NCBI GenBank assembly: GCA_027924585.1
Contig: BSBM01000423.1
Span: 4,550,001 to 4,614,000, forward strand
Length of the DNA: 64,000 bases
Reading direction: 5' to 3'
From: Larix kaempferi
Lineage: Eukaryota; Streptophyta; Pinopsida; Pinales; Pinaceae
Below the pieces are notes generated by a model. The model did no database searches, was not told where the DNA came from, and was given only the letters and a program-made list of their open reading frames with translations. The translations under genes were made by a program, and so were the position numbers. Below, in pieces: positions 10,715 through 21,468 of this stretch (position 1 is the first letter of the stretch; each line of letters begins with the position of its first letter).

Positions 10715-11283
10715 TATAAATTTAAATTTGTTGAAAAAGAATATCACTGAGAAGCCTATTTTGGCCTTACCAAGTTTTGACAAAGTTTTTCAAGTGGAGA
10801 CAGATGCTAGTGAGACAACAATAGGAGTTGTTCTGAGTCAAGAACAGAGACCAGCAACATATTCAGTGAGAAGTTAAATGAAGAAAAATAAAAGTATTCC
10901 TCCTATGACAAAGAATTGTATGTTGTTGTGCAAGCTCTTAAGAAGTGGAGGCATTACTTGATGCCCAAGGAGTTTATATTATATTCAGACAACCATGCTT
11001 TGCAATTCATAAATAATCAGCCTAAAGTGAATCATAAACATGCAAAGTGGGTGGAATTTATGCAAAAATTTAACTTTGTGATCAAGCATACAAGTGGAAA
11101 ATCTAATAAGGTGGTTGATGCCTTAAGTAGAATAAATTTGATCTTGCGTGAAATTAAGGTCAACACTTTGGGATTTGAAAATTTGATTAATATGGAGGAT
11201 GAGGATTTCAAGGATATATATGCAGCCCGTGAGAATCTAGTTTCCCACAATAGAAGTCAATGGTTGGACTACATGCTACAATA
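10700..11283 (+). pseudogene. Chromovirus RNase H remnant
   Basis: Frames carry ETDASETTIGVVLSQ, the first RNase H catalytic block, then a stop, then YVVVQALKKWRHYL and YSDNHALQF, and HTSGKSNKVVDALSR at the end of the domain. Stops at about 10876 and 11281 interrupt the frame. Confidence 0.88.
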
Positions 11284-11308
11284 AGGATTTCTATTAAAAA
11301 ACAATAAA

Positions 11309-12449
11309 TTGTGCATTCCTAAATGCTTTATGAGAGAAAACCTGATCAAGGAGAAGCATAGTGGAGGTTTGTCAGGTCACTTTGGACAGGACAAAACACT
11401 TGCTCAGGCGAGTACTTTTTATTTTTGGCCAGGGATGCAACAAGATGTAAAGAAGTTTGTTGAGACATGCAGGATATGTCAACATGCCAAGCGGAGGAGA
11501 AAAAACACTGGACTGTATCAACCCCTACCTATTCCAACTAGGCCTTGGGATTCCATCAGTATGGATTTTGTTCTGGGATTGCCTAAATATCAGAGGGGGA
11601 ATGATTCTATTTATATAGTAGTGGATAGATTTTCAAAAAATGGCTCATTTCATTGCTTGTAAAAAGACCAATGATGCAACCAATATTCCTAATTTGTTCT
11701 TTTCAGAAATCGTAAGGTTACATGGTCTTCCTTTGAGCATTGTATCAGATAGAGACACTAAATTTGTTGGTCATTTTTGGAGAACTTTATGGAAGAAACT
11801 GGGAACTAATCTTAGTTTTAGCTCTACTTATGATCCTCAAACTGATGGCCAGACTGAAGTGGTAAATAGAAGCTTGGGGGATATATTGAGAAGTCTTGTT
11901 TATGAGAATCCAAAGCTATGGGGTTTAGCTCTTGCTCAAGCTGAGTTTGCTTATAATGATTCACCTATTAGGAGTATAGGTATGAGCCCATTTTAGATTA
12001 TGTATGGGATGCATCCAATAGGGGTGTATGAACTTAGATATTTGGGAGAGTTAGGAATGAGGAGCTCATATGGTGAAGAATTTTCATATAGTATGCAGGA
12101 GCTACAGGAAAATGTCAAAAAGAAATTGCAGGAGAATGCTAAAAAGTACAAACATAAAGCATATTTTAAGAGAAGGGAAGTTAATCTTTAGGTTGGAGAT
12201 TTAGTGATAGCATATCTTAGAAAGGAGAGGTTTCCTAAGGGAACCTATAATAAATTGAAACTCAAGAAAATTGAGCCTTGTAAGATTTTGAGGAATTTTT
12301 ATGCAAATGCATATGAGATAGAACTTCCTTCTGACCTTGGAATTTTTTCAATTTTTAATGTTTCAGATCTGTATCCTTTTAAATATTCAGGAGTTCAAAT
12401 AGAAAAAATGATTTCAGGTAATGATGGTCAAATGGTAGATTGGAAATAA
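11309..12449 (+). pseudogene. Chromovirus integrase remnant
   Basis: The His/Cys zinc-binding part is present (HSGGLSGHF, then ETCRICQHAK). The three catalytic acids are visible: Asp at 11564 (SMDFVLGLP), Asp at 11748 (VSDRDTKF) and Glu at 11856 (GQTEVVNR). A frameshift lies near 11640, and stops near 11995 and 12190 break the frame before the GPY/F-like end (LKLKKIEPCKILRNF ... NVSDLYPF). Integrase joins the cDNA to host chromatin. This copy is dead. Confidence 0.92.
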
Positions 12450-12469
12450 TAGTTACCTTAGAAGGAGCA

Positions 12470-12707
12470 GCCATAGATTGAGGCTATACTTGACAAGAGG
12501 GTTTAAAAAAAAAACAGGAACATGGATTATTTTCAGTATTTAGTCAAGTCGAAAGGTCATCCCTCTGAATATGCAATGTGGATGACAACAAAGGAGGTTT
12601 CCAAGTATAATGTGGACCATGAAGACCTATTGAAGAGTTCTTTTTCTCCCTTAGATTATGATGCAAGAGCATTGACCCGAAGCTCTATATTTTCTGCTTC
12701 CTTGTAA
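12470..12707 (+). pseudogene. Chromodomain-like C-terminus of integrase
   Basis: After a frameshift, AILDKRV is followed by YFQYLVKSKGHPSEYAMW and EVSKYNVDHEDL, which matches the chromodomain pattern Y-LVKWKGYP--E--W. The first core Trp is replaced by Ser. The frame continues into the 3' LTR, as in other plant chromoviruses. Such domains bind modified histones and steer integration into heterochromatin. Confidence 0.75.
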
Positions 12708-13708
12708 TAGTTTCTAGAAGTCTAGGGTTAGTTGTTGATTTAATGTAATTCATTTTTAAGATATAATTAATTTGGTTGCAATAATGGCAATTTGACACTA
12801 ATGTCCCCGAATCTTGCAAGAGGTTGCTCGAGGATTGTTTGTTATGTAATTTGCTTCCTATTGGAGTCCAGATCCTGCTTATTCGGATCTGACAGGTTTA
12901 TGGAGTCTTATTTAATCATTGAATGTAATTGATCAAAGGGTTGTTGATGAAATGAAGAACATAGCTCTAAGACGTTGCATTTAATTGCATATTCATTGTC
13001 TTCTTTCAATAACCAGAAATATGTGTAAATTCCTTGTGTATGAGTGAACATAGTGTGTTTACCAGAGATCCGTAGAAGTTGAAGGCTGTGGCGTATTCAT
13101 TTGGATACAAGGTGAGTGAAATTGATCGTTTCACTAATCAATTTACGAGATCATAGGTTGATCTATCAGTGGGAGTGAATATTGGATGATTAAGATCTGA
13201 GAAGGATCAATGGTCCATGACCGATTCCGCAATACCAAAGTAAAATCTTGTTATAGCTATAGGTTGTGTGTTTCGTTGAATGAAGATTGTGTGGTAGAGA
13301 TCAAAGCAAGGAGATCAACAACCCATGTGGTAATCCACCTAGGTGAAGTACGTAGAAGATAGACCTCTAAAAATCTAATGTAAATGTTCCGTAGTTGATC
13401 GCAGATCAATGGACGAGAGAATCCCCAAAGAGATCAATGGTTTGGACGGTCCAAAGAAGTTGTAGAAGGAACACTTACCGATCCGATGGTCCAAAATAGT
13501 TGCAGAAGGTAAGGTGCAGAAGGCATTTGCGGAATGGAATTGTGGAAGGAAATTTAGGTTGCGGAAGGAAGGCGATTGCGGAAAGAGATTTGTGGAAGCC
13601 AATTGCAGGAAGCAATTGCGGAAGGAACTTTGCAAGAGGTAATTGCGGAAGATAGTTGCGGAAGGAACTTTGCGGGTTGGATTGGTTTTGTTGATCCCTC
13701 TTGCATCA
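12659..13708 (+). repeat. 3' LTR of the chromovirus
   Basis: 1050 bp, starts TGATGCAAGAGCATTG, ends TTGCATCA, followed at once by the AGCTA duplication. It is colinear with the 5' LTR with scattered transitions and small indels. No good polypurine tract is visible directly upstream; the coding frame runs through the junction. Confidence 0.92.
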
Positions 13709-13713
13709 AGCTA

Positions 13714-14289
13714 CCTTGCATCTTTTAGTTTTTTTAATCAATAAAAATATTAAGTATTTGAAATCATATTATTTATTAGATAATAAAATATTAAGTATTT
13801 GATAATATAGGTCGAGAATAAAGGAAAATGGAACTTTGAAAAATATTAAATCTCACCTTAATATTATCTATCTACTTGGTGGTGAACCAATATTTCTAAT
13901 TGGTTCGCTAAGAACTTATTTCCACTTCACCAATTGAGGGGAACATCTACTAATTGGATAAGAAGGCTCTTACCGAGCCTAATTAAAGACTAGAAACAGA
14001 TAAAATATTGTAAAAGGTCATACATTCTCATTCAAAAGTTATAATAAATCATTTATTTAACTCACGGTTTGTTTGGATTTGAATTTTTTGACTGATAGAA
14101 AAAAATCGAACTTATTTAAAGGTGAAATTATGTTTCGCAAAAAATATCAAGTATTTGATCATATAAGTAGAACTAGAGACTAAAGGTTTGAGGGCACTTT
14201 GAAAAATATTAAATGCATATAAAGATTAAAGAAAGATAAAATATTGTAAAAGGTCATACATTCTAATTTAAAAGTTATAGATAAATAAG
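13714..14289. repeat. AT-rich flank with diverged direct duplications
   Basis: Two word sets recur. GTATTTGATAATATAGG...CTTTGAAAAATATTAAAT is at 13795-13852 and again at 14151-14213. AGATAAAATATTGTAAAAGG followed by TCATACATTCT is at 13995-14043 and 14230-14279. A third block (14065-14150, GGTTTGTTTGGATTTGAATT then CTTCGCAAAAAA-like words) matches 61611-61700 near the BAHD gene, so it is a dispersed repeat. The last 15 bp (14275-14289) are the 5' target duplication of LINE-1. Confidence 0.65.
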
Positions 14290-14439
14290 AACATGAAGGA
14301 GGGGGGGTTTCTGGGTTGATCGAATATGGTGGTTCTTTCTTTTGTAATTTTTCTTTTTATGTCTGTGTTGCAGTGTCTGTATCATTCTTTGTAATGCACT
14401 AACTGTAATCGTGTTTTTTTTGGTGTTGGGACTGGTGGC

Positions 14440-15271
14440 TGTGACGGTTGTTTCAGATGGATTTTGTGGTTCAAGGGGATTGTCATAACACCCTGGTTGA
14501 TGGCCAGACTTCACAGACTAATTCCTCTTCTCATACCATTGACCTTTTACTTTCAGTGGGAGGAGAGGGGTATTCCTCCTTGTCCGAGGGGGGCTCTGAG
14601 ATGAGTGAGTACTTTGAACAGGATAAATTGCCATGACGTGGGGGTGGACAGTCTTGTAGTCGTGGTTAGAAGGCTAAACTGCATCGGGCCCATAAATTAT
14701 ATAAACTAAGGAAGGATGTTCCCAAGATGATGGTTAGCAGAAATATTTAGGTGGATACGATTCTTATCCTTTCTGTGCAGGCTTTGGTCATGAAAGTTTG
14801 TTTTGTTCCTGTTTGTATGAAAACCATTCTGACCTGGGTTACAAAGGTTTGGAAACCCTTAATTCTTTACAGTCCACATATACATATTCTGGTAAATAAA
14901 TGGGTAGTGTTCAATTTTTTTGGATATTAAACATGCGGAGCTGATACTGAATGGGTCTTTGGTCGTGGCTCTCTCTGTCTCCAAACATGGACTTATGAAT
15001 TTAATCCGAGGATTGAGAAACTTATGCACACTCATTTCTGGGTTATGCTTAAAGGGTTTTCATTGGAACTCTGGTCACATGACATTTTTGTTGCACTTGC
15101 AAACAAGATTGGCCGCTTTATCTACTTTGATGGAAAATCCATATTTCATGAGGAAAAACGGACGGCCTGGGTCCTTAAAAATATTGATGCTGACTTAGGT
15201 CTCCCTGCTGAGATTACTATCGATTGGGGATTGTCACATCCCCTCCCGTGGACCCATTTCGAGGAAGGGAA
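14440..15271 (+). pseudogene. LINE-1 ORF1, 5' part with DUF4283
   Basis: Frames near 14448-14636 give a Ser-rich N-terminus. After frameshifts, 15024-15240 reads HFWVMLKGFSLELWSHDIFV and GKSIFHEEKRTAWVLKNIDA, the typical DUF4283 pattern (W-xLxGxPLELW ... IGxFIxxD) of plant LINE ORF1. ORF1 proteins bind element RNA. The coding text stops at the insertion at 15272 and resumes at 32425. Confidence 0.8.
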
Positions 15272-16197
15272 CATGATGCCAAATTCTGGGCTTTTACATA
15301 AACTAAGCCCATTCATTAGATTCATAAAAACAAACATGTACAGATGCAAATTAAGCAAATATGCACAACGGAATAAAACATCATCCACACACATATATGC
15401 ATTCAGCAAATTAAAAACAACCATCAAATTAAAACACTGCAGAAGTAAATACACATAGAGAATATACTCATCTTCATTGTGCAATTGTCCCATGCAACTA
15501 GCTATGTTGCTACAATGTTCCACCCAACCATAGGTATTTGCCTAGCCTGTATTATTTCTGCACTCGGAGACCACCCCCGAGCTGGGCATGATTTCTACAA
15601 GGAAAAGGGGACATTCATACTCAAACACAACCCAATAATCACTGCATCTAAGCCAATCCAATCCAAAGCTGGGTTTATCAGGCTAAATCTGAACCCTCTT
15701 CATTTACGGATGCTTGCACTCAAGCTCAAGCCAAAGCAACGGATGCCCATTTCAACCCCAACATTCTCTTACACACAGCAAACTCAAAAAACTGGGCATG
15801 GATACATATTTCCAACAATGGGATTTACAAACACGATGACCATGGGTTTGCCCCAAATCGTGGGCACACCAAAACAAACTGTGGAAAGGGAAATTCGACC
15901 ATAGGGAGAAAAACCGATTTCTCCCACAGGTTATGAGCATTTCAAATGGCCCAAACGACCCCCATGAAACCCCAATTTGAGCTCCCTTCTTCCCAATAGT
16001 TCTGCAACACCAAAAACACCCTCTTCCCAGCTAAAAACCAGGAAACACAGGAAAAACGTGGAGGGAAAACACCCAGGAAGCTCCAAAAACGTGAGAGAGG
16101 AAATATTGGTTCATGGGTAATGGCTTGGGGAGAAATTCATAGTTCTTTTCTTGCCCAAGAATCCAAACACGATTTTCCATGAAGGGTGGATTTCCCA

Positions 16198-16592
16198 TGT
16201 TGATGTATTTGTAAATTCGGAAGATATTCACTTGTATATTGTATTTGTACTTTATTGTATACCCAATGTAGATGTATTATTCCTTCAATTGGAAGTGTCA
16301 CCATTTGTACTTGCAAGTGTCGCAAGTTATATTGTAAGTGTCGCAAGTTATATTTGATGGGTTATTAGACCACCAGTGTGGGGTCGACCCTGTATGAGTC
16401 ATGTGGGTTAAAGGGTTATTAGACCACCCTAGAGGGGTCAGCCCAGTCAAACATTAATTTAAGTGGTTAAGTTGAGGCCAACTTAGTTAGAGTTAAAAGA
16501 TAGGTCAAGTCAGTTTATAAATAGAGAGTGTGTCTCTCTAATTTTATACATTCTCTCATTTCACTCACTTCGCATTAGTGAGAGAGAGGAGG
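16198..16592 (+). repeat. Copia-A 5' LTR, left part
   Basis: First 395 bp of the LTR, including two copies of GGGTTATTAGACCACC (near 16358 and 16413) followed by a TATAAATA box at 16516-16523. The LTR is broken at GGAGG by the minus-strand gypsy element and resumes after 26025. Confidence 0.93.
16516..16523 (+). promoter_or_regulatory. TATA box of the Copia-A LTR
   Basis: TATAAATA followed by GAG. The same box is conserved in every LTR of the family: 31662-31669, 46197-46204, 51470-51477, 57844-57851 and 59215-59222. In each case two GGGTTATTAGAC repeats lie roughly 100-170 bp upstream, a likely enhancer pair. Transcription of these elements would start about 30 bp downstream of the box. Confidence 0.75.
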
Positions 16593-17589
16593 TGTTGTTC
16601 AGGATTTCTACCTTATAGTGAAAAGATGGAAACTACCAACTAGGCAGGGTTGACATGTAAACACATTGATTATATTGCATATGGTTCCTACAAAAGAAAG
16701 AGATCGAGATTGAGAGAAATACCTCTTGTCGATGGTCGGTCCTAACTTTTGCTTGGCCTCTCGCTTGATCTCCCGCTTGATATTCTATTTGATGAACCTG
16801 CAATACAAAAGATACCTTCCTCAACGTATCTTGGATATAATAAATATGATGAAAGCATATACAACTGAAACATCAAATATAACAAGATATTGAACCAAAT
16901 GAATATACAATCTAGTAGACATTCAATTTGGGACAGGAAGGGTGTTTCGACATTTTTATTGTCAAAGAAACATGAATCAGTACAATATACCTGACGTGTA
17001 GAGATGCTTCTACAACCGGATTCTGGGCTCCTGCTCTTCACTCTTGACTTGGGAATTCCTCCAGCATAACACTACTCCAAGTATTCTTTCAAGCTTTCAA
17101 TCTTATTCAGGCTATGACTAGCTAACCCCTCTCATGGATCCTCCTTGTATTTATAGGACAAGGTAGGCAGTTAAAATCGAGAGGTGGTTAAATTGGGAGG
17201 TTGGGGAAGTTGCAAAACCAACTTCAATTAATCCCAATTCATCAAATTAATATATTTTTGATTTCATCTTAAGATGTACTCGGGTTTCATACAACAAGAG
17301 TAGCGTACATGAAGCAACTTTTGTGCTTTAGAATAAGCGTTTACAACTTTTTGGGAGATGTACGCTAGTTGTCCTTGAGGAGAGTAGGGTATAGTACGTT
17401 GGTCTACTGAAGGAAGAGGGGTGTACATGTCAAAAAATCAGGGGAATCAAGTGTGTTGTCATCTGAAGAGGGTGAATCTAGTCCATACATCATCGAGATC
17501 AATCTATCTATTCAATCCTAGTTGTCCTTTTGTGTGATCGACAAGGTGATGTGATCATGGACGGAGAAGTGCAGATTTGACCTATAACA
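16593..17589 (-). repeat. 3' LTR of the Tat-like element (left in the window)
   Basis: In + orientation it starts TGTTGTTCAGGATTTCT and ends ACCTATAACA. It matches 25045-26025 throughout, with small indels such as a short extra segment near 16828-16840. As the element is on the minus strand, this is the downstream LTR. Confidence 0.92.
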
Positions 17590-19618
17590 GATGCCCCTAA
17601 TGTGTGAGGTCAGAGGGAAGCGATGGCTGAAATAAATTATAATTCCAAGTCAGAGGAGGAGCAAGAAACCACAGAACCAAGTCACAAAAACACTTGAAAC
17701 AACAATCAAGGTCAACGAGCAATTACAATCGTGACATCATATAGATGTGTAGCATGATACAACATGATCTCCGATACATAACTAGGAGATGTATATATAG
17801 AGAATAGCCACTGAAATAGAATCATGGATCTATGTCAAAATGAGAGATCATAGCCATAACAACAAACTGGATCTATGTCTCATGAAGAGCCAAAATGAGG
17901 CTCAGTCTTGCGCAGCTTGGGCGATAACATAAACAAGGTGATGCTATCAGAGTCCTCATCCAAACAACCCAAGGTACAAACCCTATCCATGCAAATAAAT
18001 GAGCTGAAGTCAAACATGGGGGGTATCATTTGATTACCGGTCATTGATGTATACCGTTAACAAATGTGAGGACTTCCATCAATAATGATAATGGGGTCCA
18101 AGGCACCTAGTACGATCCGACAAGTGTGAATAAGAGGACTTGAAGTTGAACACTTGAGGAACCTATCAAATAAGAGACACGATGTATTCCCATTTATTCA
18201 ACAGCGAGGGAAACTACCACTGATGACTGCAATCCCCAAGGTACTAACCGAAACTCTAAACTTTGTTCCCAGAGCATAATGAGCTGATGTCAATGGGAAG
18301 AAGTCTGCTGGAAGGGAGGCATTAATGCATCCTCCATCATCCAACACGAGGAACACTCACAGGTATGAGCTGATGTGGAGTAGGACGAGTAACAAGATGA
18401 AACAAATTGACACCAGGATGGCCGACACATGAAGTCAAGGTAAACTACAGAATGACCAACACAGGCTGTATCCTTGAATAGTGAGCACGACACAAAGTGA
18501 CTTAGGTAGTTTTCAACATGAGGGAAAATGATATAAGTCTGCTATGTAGGAGACATAACAAACCCTCCATATGATTGGAACAATAACCAATCGGGGCAGT
18601 AGAAACTCGTAGATTGGGTTCACCTTAAGGCCAAAAACTAAAACCCAATTGACATGAAAGACTTAAGTAGGTGCTAGTTCAAGGACATGACTAACATAAC
18701 TACCTTTGAAACTGAAAAAGATGTGATATACCCTTCATATCCCTTATTCTTTTTGGTAAAAGAATGCCCTTCTTCTTGTTTTAATGAGTCCAAAAAAGAT
18801 AGAAAACTCAATAAGTCTGACGATGTAAAAAGTTTATCGAGCCCATGGGAGGAAGAATCAGGACCTTCTTCATTTTTTAAAGAGTTCGAAGAATAGATAG
18901 ATGAATACTCTATAATACTAATCTCTGGATTTTAATATCGAGCCAAGATCTGTTCTTGCTCGCCAGTGTTTTCAATTTTAAGGAGTCTGAAAAACTTAAA
19001 CAGTAACTCCATACACTTACTCGTGGATTTTAATATCGAGCCCGAGTAGGTTAATGCTCATCGGTGTTTTCCTATTTATAGAGTCTGGAAAACTTAAACA
19101 ATCTTCTATACACCCTCTCGTGGATTTCACATCGAGCCCGAGTAGGTTAATGCACACTTGGTGTTTTCATGTTTCAAGAGCCTGAAAACCCTAAAGAGAG
19201 GCTCCAAAAGTCTTTTTTCGTACAGTTAGTCTCCTCCCCCTAAAAAGTATAAAACAATGAGAGGATAACTCTTCTAGCCATGAATGACTAGAGCATTTCT
19301 TTTTCATAAGTAATCTGCAAAAGTTCAGAAAAGGGTAAACTTATACCTAAGCGGATGTTGCTTCAAATCCTTTAACGAGTCTGAAAAGACAAATATACTC
19401 GGCAATCTTGTCATATTTAAAGAGTCTAACAAGAGCGTAAAAGAACTCTATAAAGACCTTTTTCGTAAAATTTTAACGAGCCTAAAAAAGTAAACTCATG
19501 ACCTCCTTACTGTTTTTAATGAGTTCAAAGGAGATATAAAAATGCTCATAACTTCCTTACTATTTTTAACGAGCTCGAAGTGAAGGTGGAAGAAATGCTC
19601 GTAGCCTCCTTATTGTTT
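17590..19618 (-). repeat. 3' untranslated zone of the Tat-like element with tandem repeats
   Basis: No ORF with recognisable domains. Two repeat families are visible. Units of about 100 bp with the words TCGTGGATTTTAATATCGAG and CCCGAGTAGGTTAATGC lie at about 18910-19190. Units of about 55 bp with TTTTTAATGAGCTCGAAGG and GCTCGTAGCCTCCTTA lie at about 19495-19655. Tandem repeats between the last ORF and the 3' LTR are known for Tat/Ogre-type plant elements. The rest (17590-18900) is unclear and shows no RT motif on either strand. Confidence 0.65.
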
Positions 19619-20280
19619 TTAATGAGCTCGAAGGAAAGGTGGAAAAGTGCTCGTAGGTGGATCAATGTCCAAATGAATGGAAGACTGCATTATAGACTCT
19701 AGGAAGACTTCATCAGAAGGAAGTATATTATCCCAGATGGAACACATATCTAAACATTCATATGGAGTCATCACCTGGTCAATTGCCGGGACCCAGTCTC
19801 GAGAAGGTAAGCATGAATTCAGAGGATTTTTCTTAGTAGCAATTGGACTCAAGGAACAATATGCCACAATATTTGATTGTGGCATGGTAGTGCCTACTGG
19901 CGAGGGATATACTTGGTCTATAGTTGGGTAATAAGAGGGATCAACAAATGTAAGCTGATCGATAGTGACAATGCTTTTGTTGTGAGGAAAATGCATCACA
20001 CGAAAGAGCGTAGACACCACAGCCTGCATAGCATATACGTAATCACGCCCTAGGATCATATCAAAATCCATAGGGTCCTTTAAAACCATAAGATCAACTA
20101 GGACTGTTTTTCCACCCAAATTAATGGGTACTTGAGGGAGGAATCCCAACAGTTCACTAGGTCTCTTATCGAATTTCAACAACCAATTAACAGCTGGAAC
20201 AAGGTTAGGAAAACTTAAATCTCTCCAAGCATAAGGGGATAAGATACTAACAGAGGCTCCTTCATCTACAATGCATCGAT
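19619..20280 (-). pseudogene. Aspartic protease domain of the Tat-like element
   Basis: On the minus strand, near 20270-20240, the catalytic word VDEGASVSIL appears (D-x-G-A/S form). It is followed by PSELLGFLPQVPINLGGKTV and DFDMILGRDYVYAMQ, the second-half protease signature (ILGRDY). The upstream link to gag contains several stops. The C-terminal part (about 19619-19900) is Pro- and Ser-rich and does not lead into RT. Confidence 0.8.
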
Positions 20281-20394
20281 GAACTGCGTGGTTTCCAATA
20301 TCAACCTTTATCTAGAAAGGTGTAGCAGAAGGAAGGCGAGGCCCAGTTAGACTATTCTAATCAAAGGAAATGATCTCAGAGCTTGGTAGGGTTT

Positions 20395-21468
20395 CACTCA
20401 GCACAGAAGAAGTGCCCCCCACTTCAGAAACATCCGAACTGGTAATGCATAAGAATTCAGGGATAGGTGCATCAGTCTCTGAAGAAATGATGGATCGGTC
20501 GAAGATTGCATCGATTCGATCACTTCACTCTCCAAAGGAAGAGTGTGGTTGACCAAAGATTGCATTGGTTCAACCACTTCATCAACCAAAGGTTGATTAG
20601 GCTATTGGGAATCTATAGACAACTCAGGATCAGAGGATCCTTCAGACATGGACTACACTCTCCGCACCTCTGGAATAACAAGGCACAGGTGAGTAAGGTG
20701 ATCTCCCTTACAAAGTTTACAAGGGAACTTTGGCTTCCATCCTATAAGCTGAGACTCCTTTACAACAATAGTACTCTCAACATGACTAGCATTGGCTGAG
20801 AGATTGCCCCCAGCATGACTTGCAGTGGCTAGCTTCTCAGAAGAAGAAGACTTTTGAACTATGGACCACACTCTTTTCACTTCTGGAAGTACAAGGCACA
20901 AATAGGTCAGGTGGTCTCCCTCGCAAAACTTACAAGGAAACTTAAGCTTCTGTTTACTAGGTTTGTCAACAATGTCAACTTTCTTAGCATGACTTGCAGT
21001 GGTTGATTCAGTGTCTCTAGTATGACTTACAAGAACTGGTGACTTGTCATTAATATGACCAGCAGTGATCAATGACATGTCCTCAACATGAGAAATAGTG
21101 GTTGAAGACATGATTTCAATATGATTTGCAGTGACTGAAATTTTTCCCCCAACATGACATCCAGAGGTTGGGTGGGTGCCCCCAGCATGACTTCTAGAGG
21201 CTGGGTGGATACCCCCTTGCTTTGGCATCTTCTTCCTATTCTTCCTCTGTCTATTCCTTTTAGACTGCTGGTTACTAGTATTACTACTTTCGCCACATGA
21301 GGTAGAAGGAGGAGGAGAAGATGCTACTGGCGAAGTGGGCATAGGGTTCTGATGCTCTTGATGTGAGGTGCTTACTTGAGAAGCATCAGGAGTATGCAAG
21401 GCATTTGGATTGGAAAACAACCAAACCAGTAGCCCTATAGTGAGTCCCGGAAGATTCAAAGTAGCCAT
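20395..21468 (-). pseudogene. Gag-like protein with two zinc knuckles and a His-containing peptide repeat
   Basis: The frame from 21468 runs 271 residues to a stop at 20653. It has a Ser/Pro-rich start, a basic run KRNRQRKNRKK, then about ten units of 11-12 residues each carrying a SH or CH word (ASHAGG, SHVED, GHIND, SHTRD, SHAKK). Two copies of a knuckle module follow, FPCKFCEGDHLTYLC and FPCKLCKGDHLTHLC (CX2CX3HX4C), each followed by PEV-RV. The second copy ends in a stop where the first has Trp. The frame continues past the stop to about 20395. Likely role: RNA binding and particle formation. Confidence 0.8.

Larger units (their letters stand above)
7538..13708 (+). mobile_element. Ty3/gypsy LTR retrotransposon, chromovirus-like, decayed full-length copy
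   Basis: The element is bounded by a perfect 5-bp target duplication AGCTA (7533-7537 and 13709-13713). LTRs of 1048 and 1050 bp start TGATGCA and end CATCA. The PBS TGGTATCAGAGC (8588-8599) matches the 3' end of initiator tRNA-Met. Gag, protease, RT, RNase H, integrase and a chromodomain-like tail follow in Ty3/gypsy order, all broken by stops and frameshifts. LTRs differ by about 7% over a 220-bp stretch compared by eye, so the insertion is old. It cannot make its own proteins. Confidence 0.95.

Noticed and set aside
15479-15904. 141-residue frame in the solo-LTR-like segment
   Set aside because: Low-complexity Thr/Pro-rich text without a known domain, inside LTR-like DNA with TSD-like flanks.
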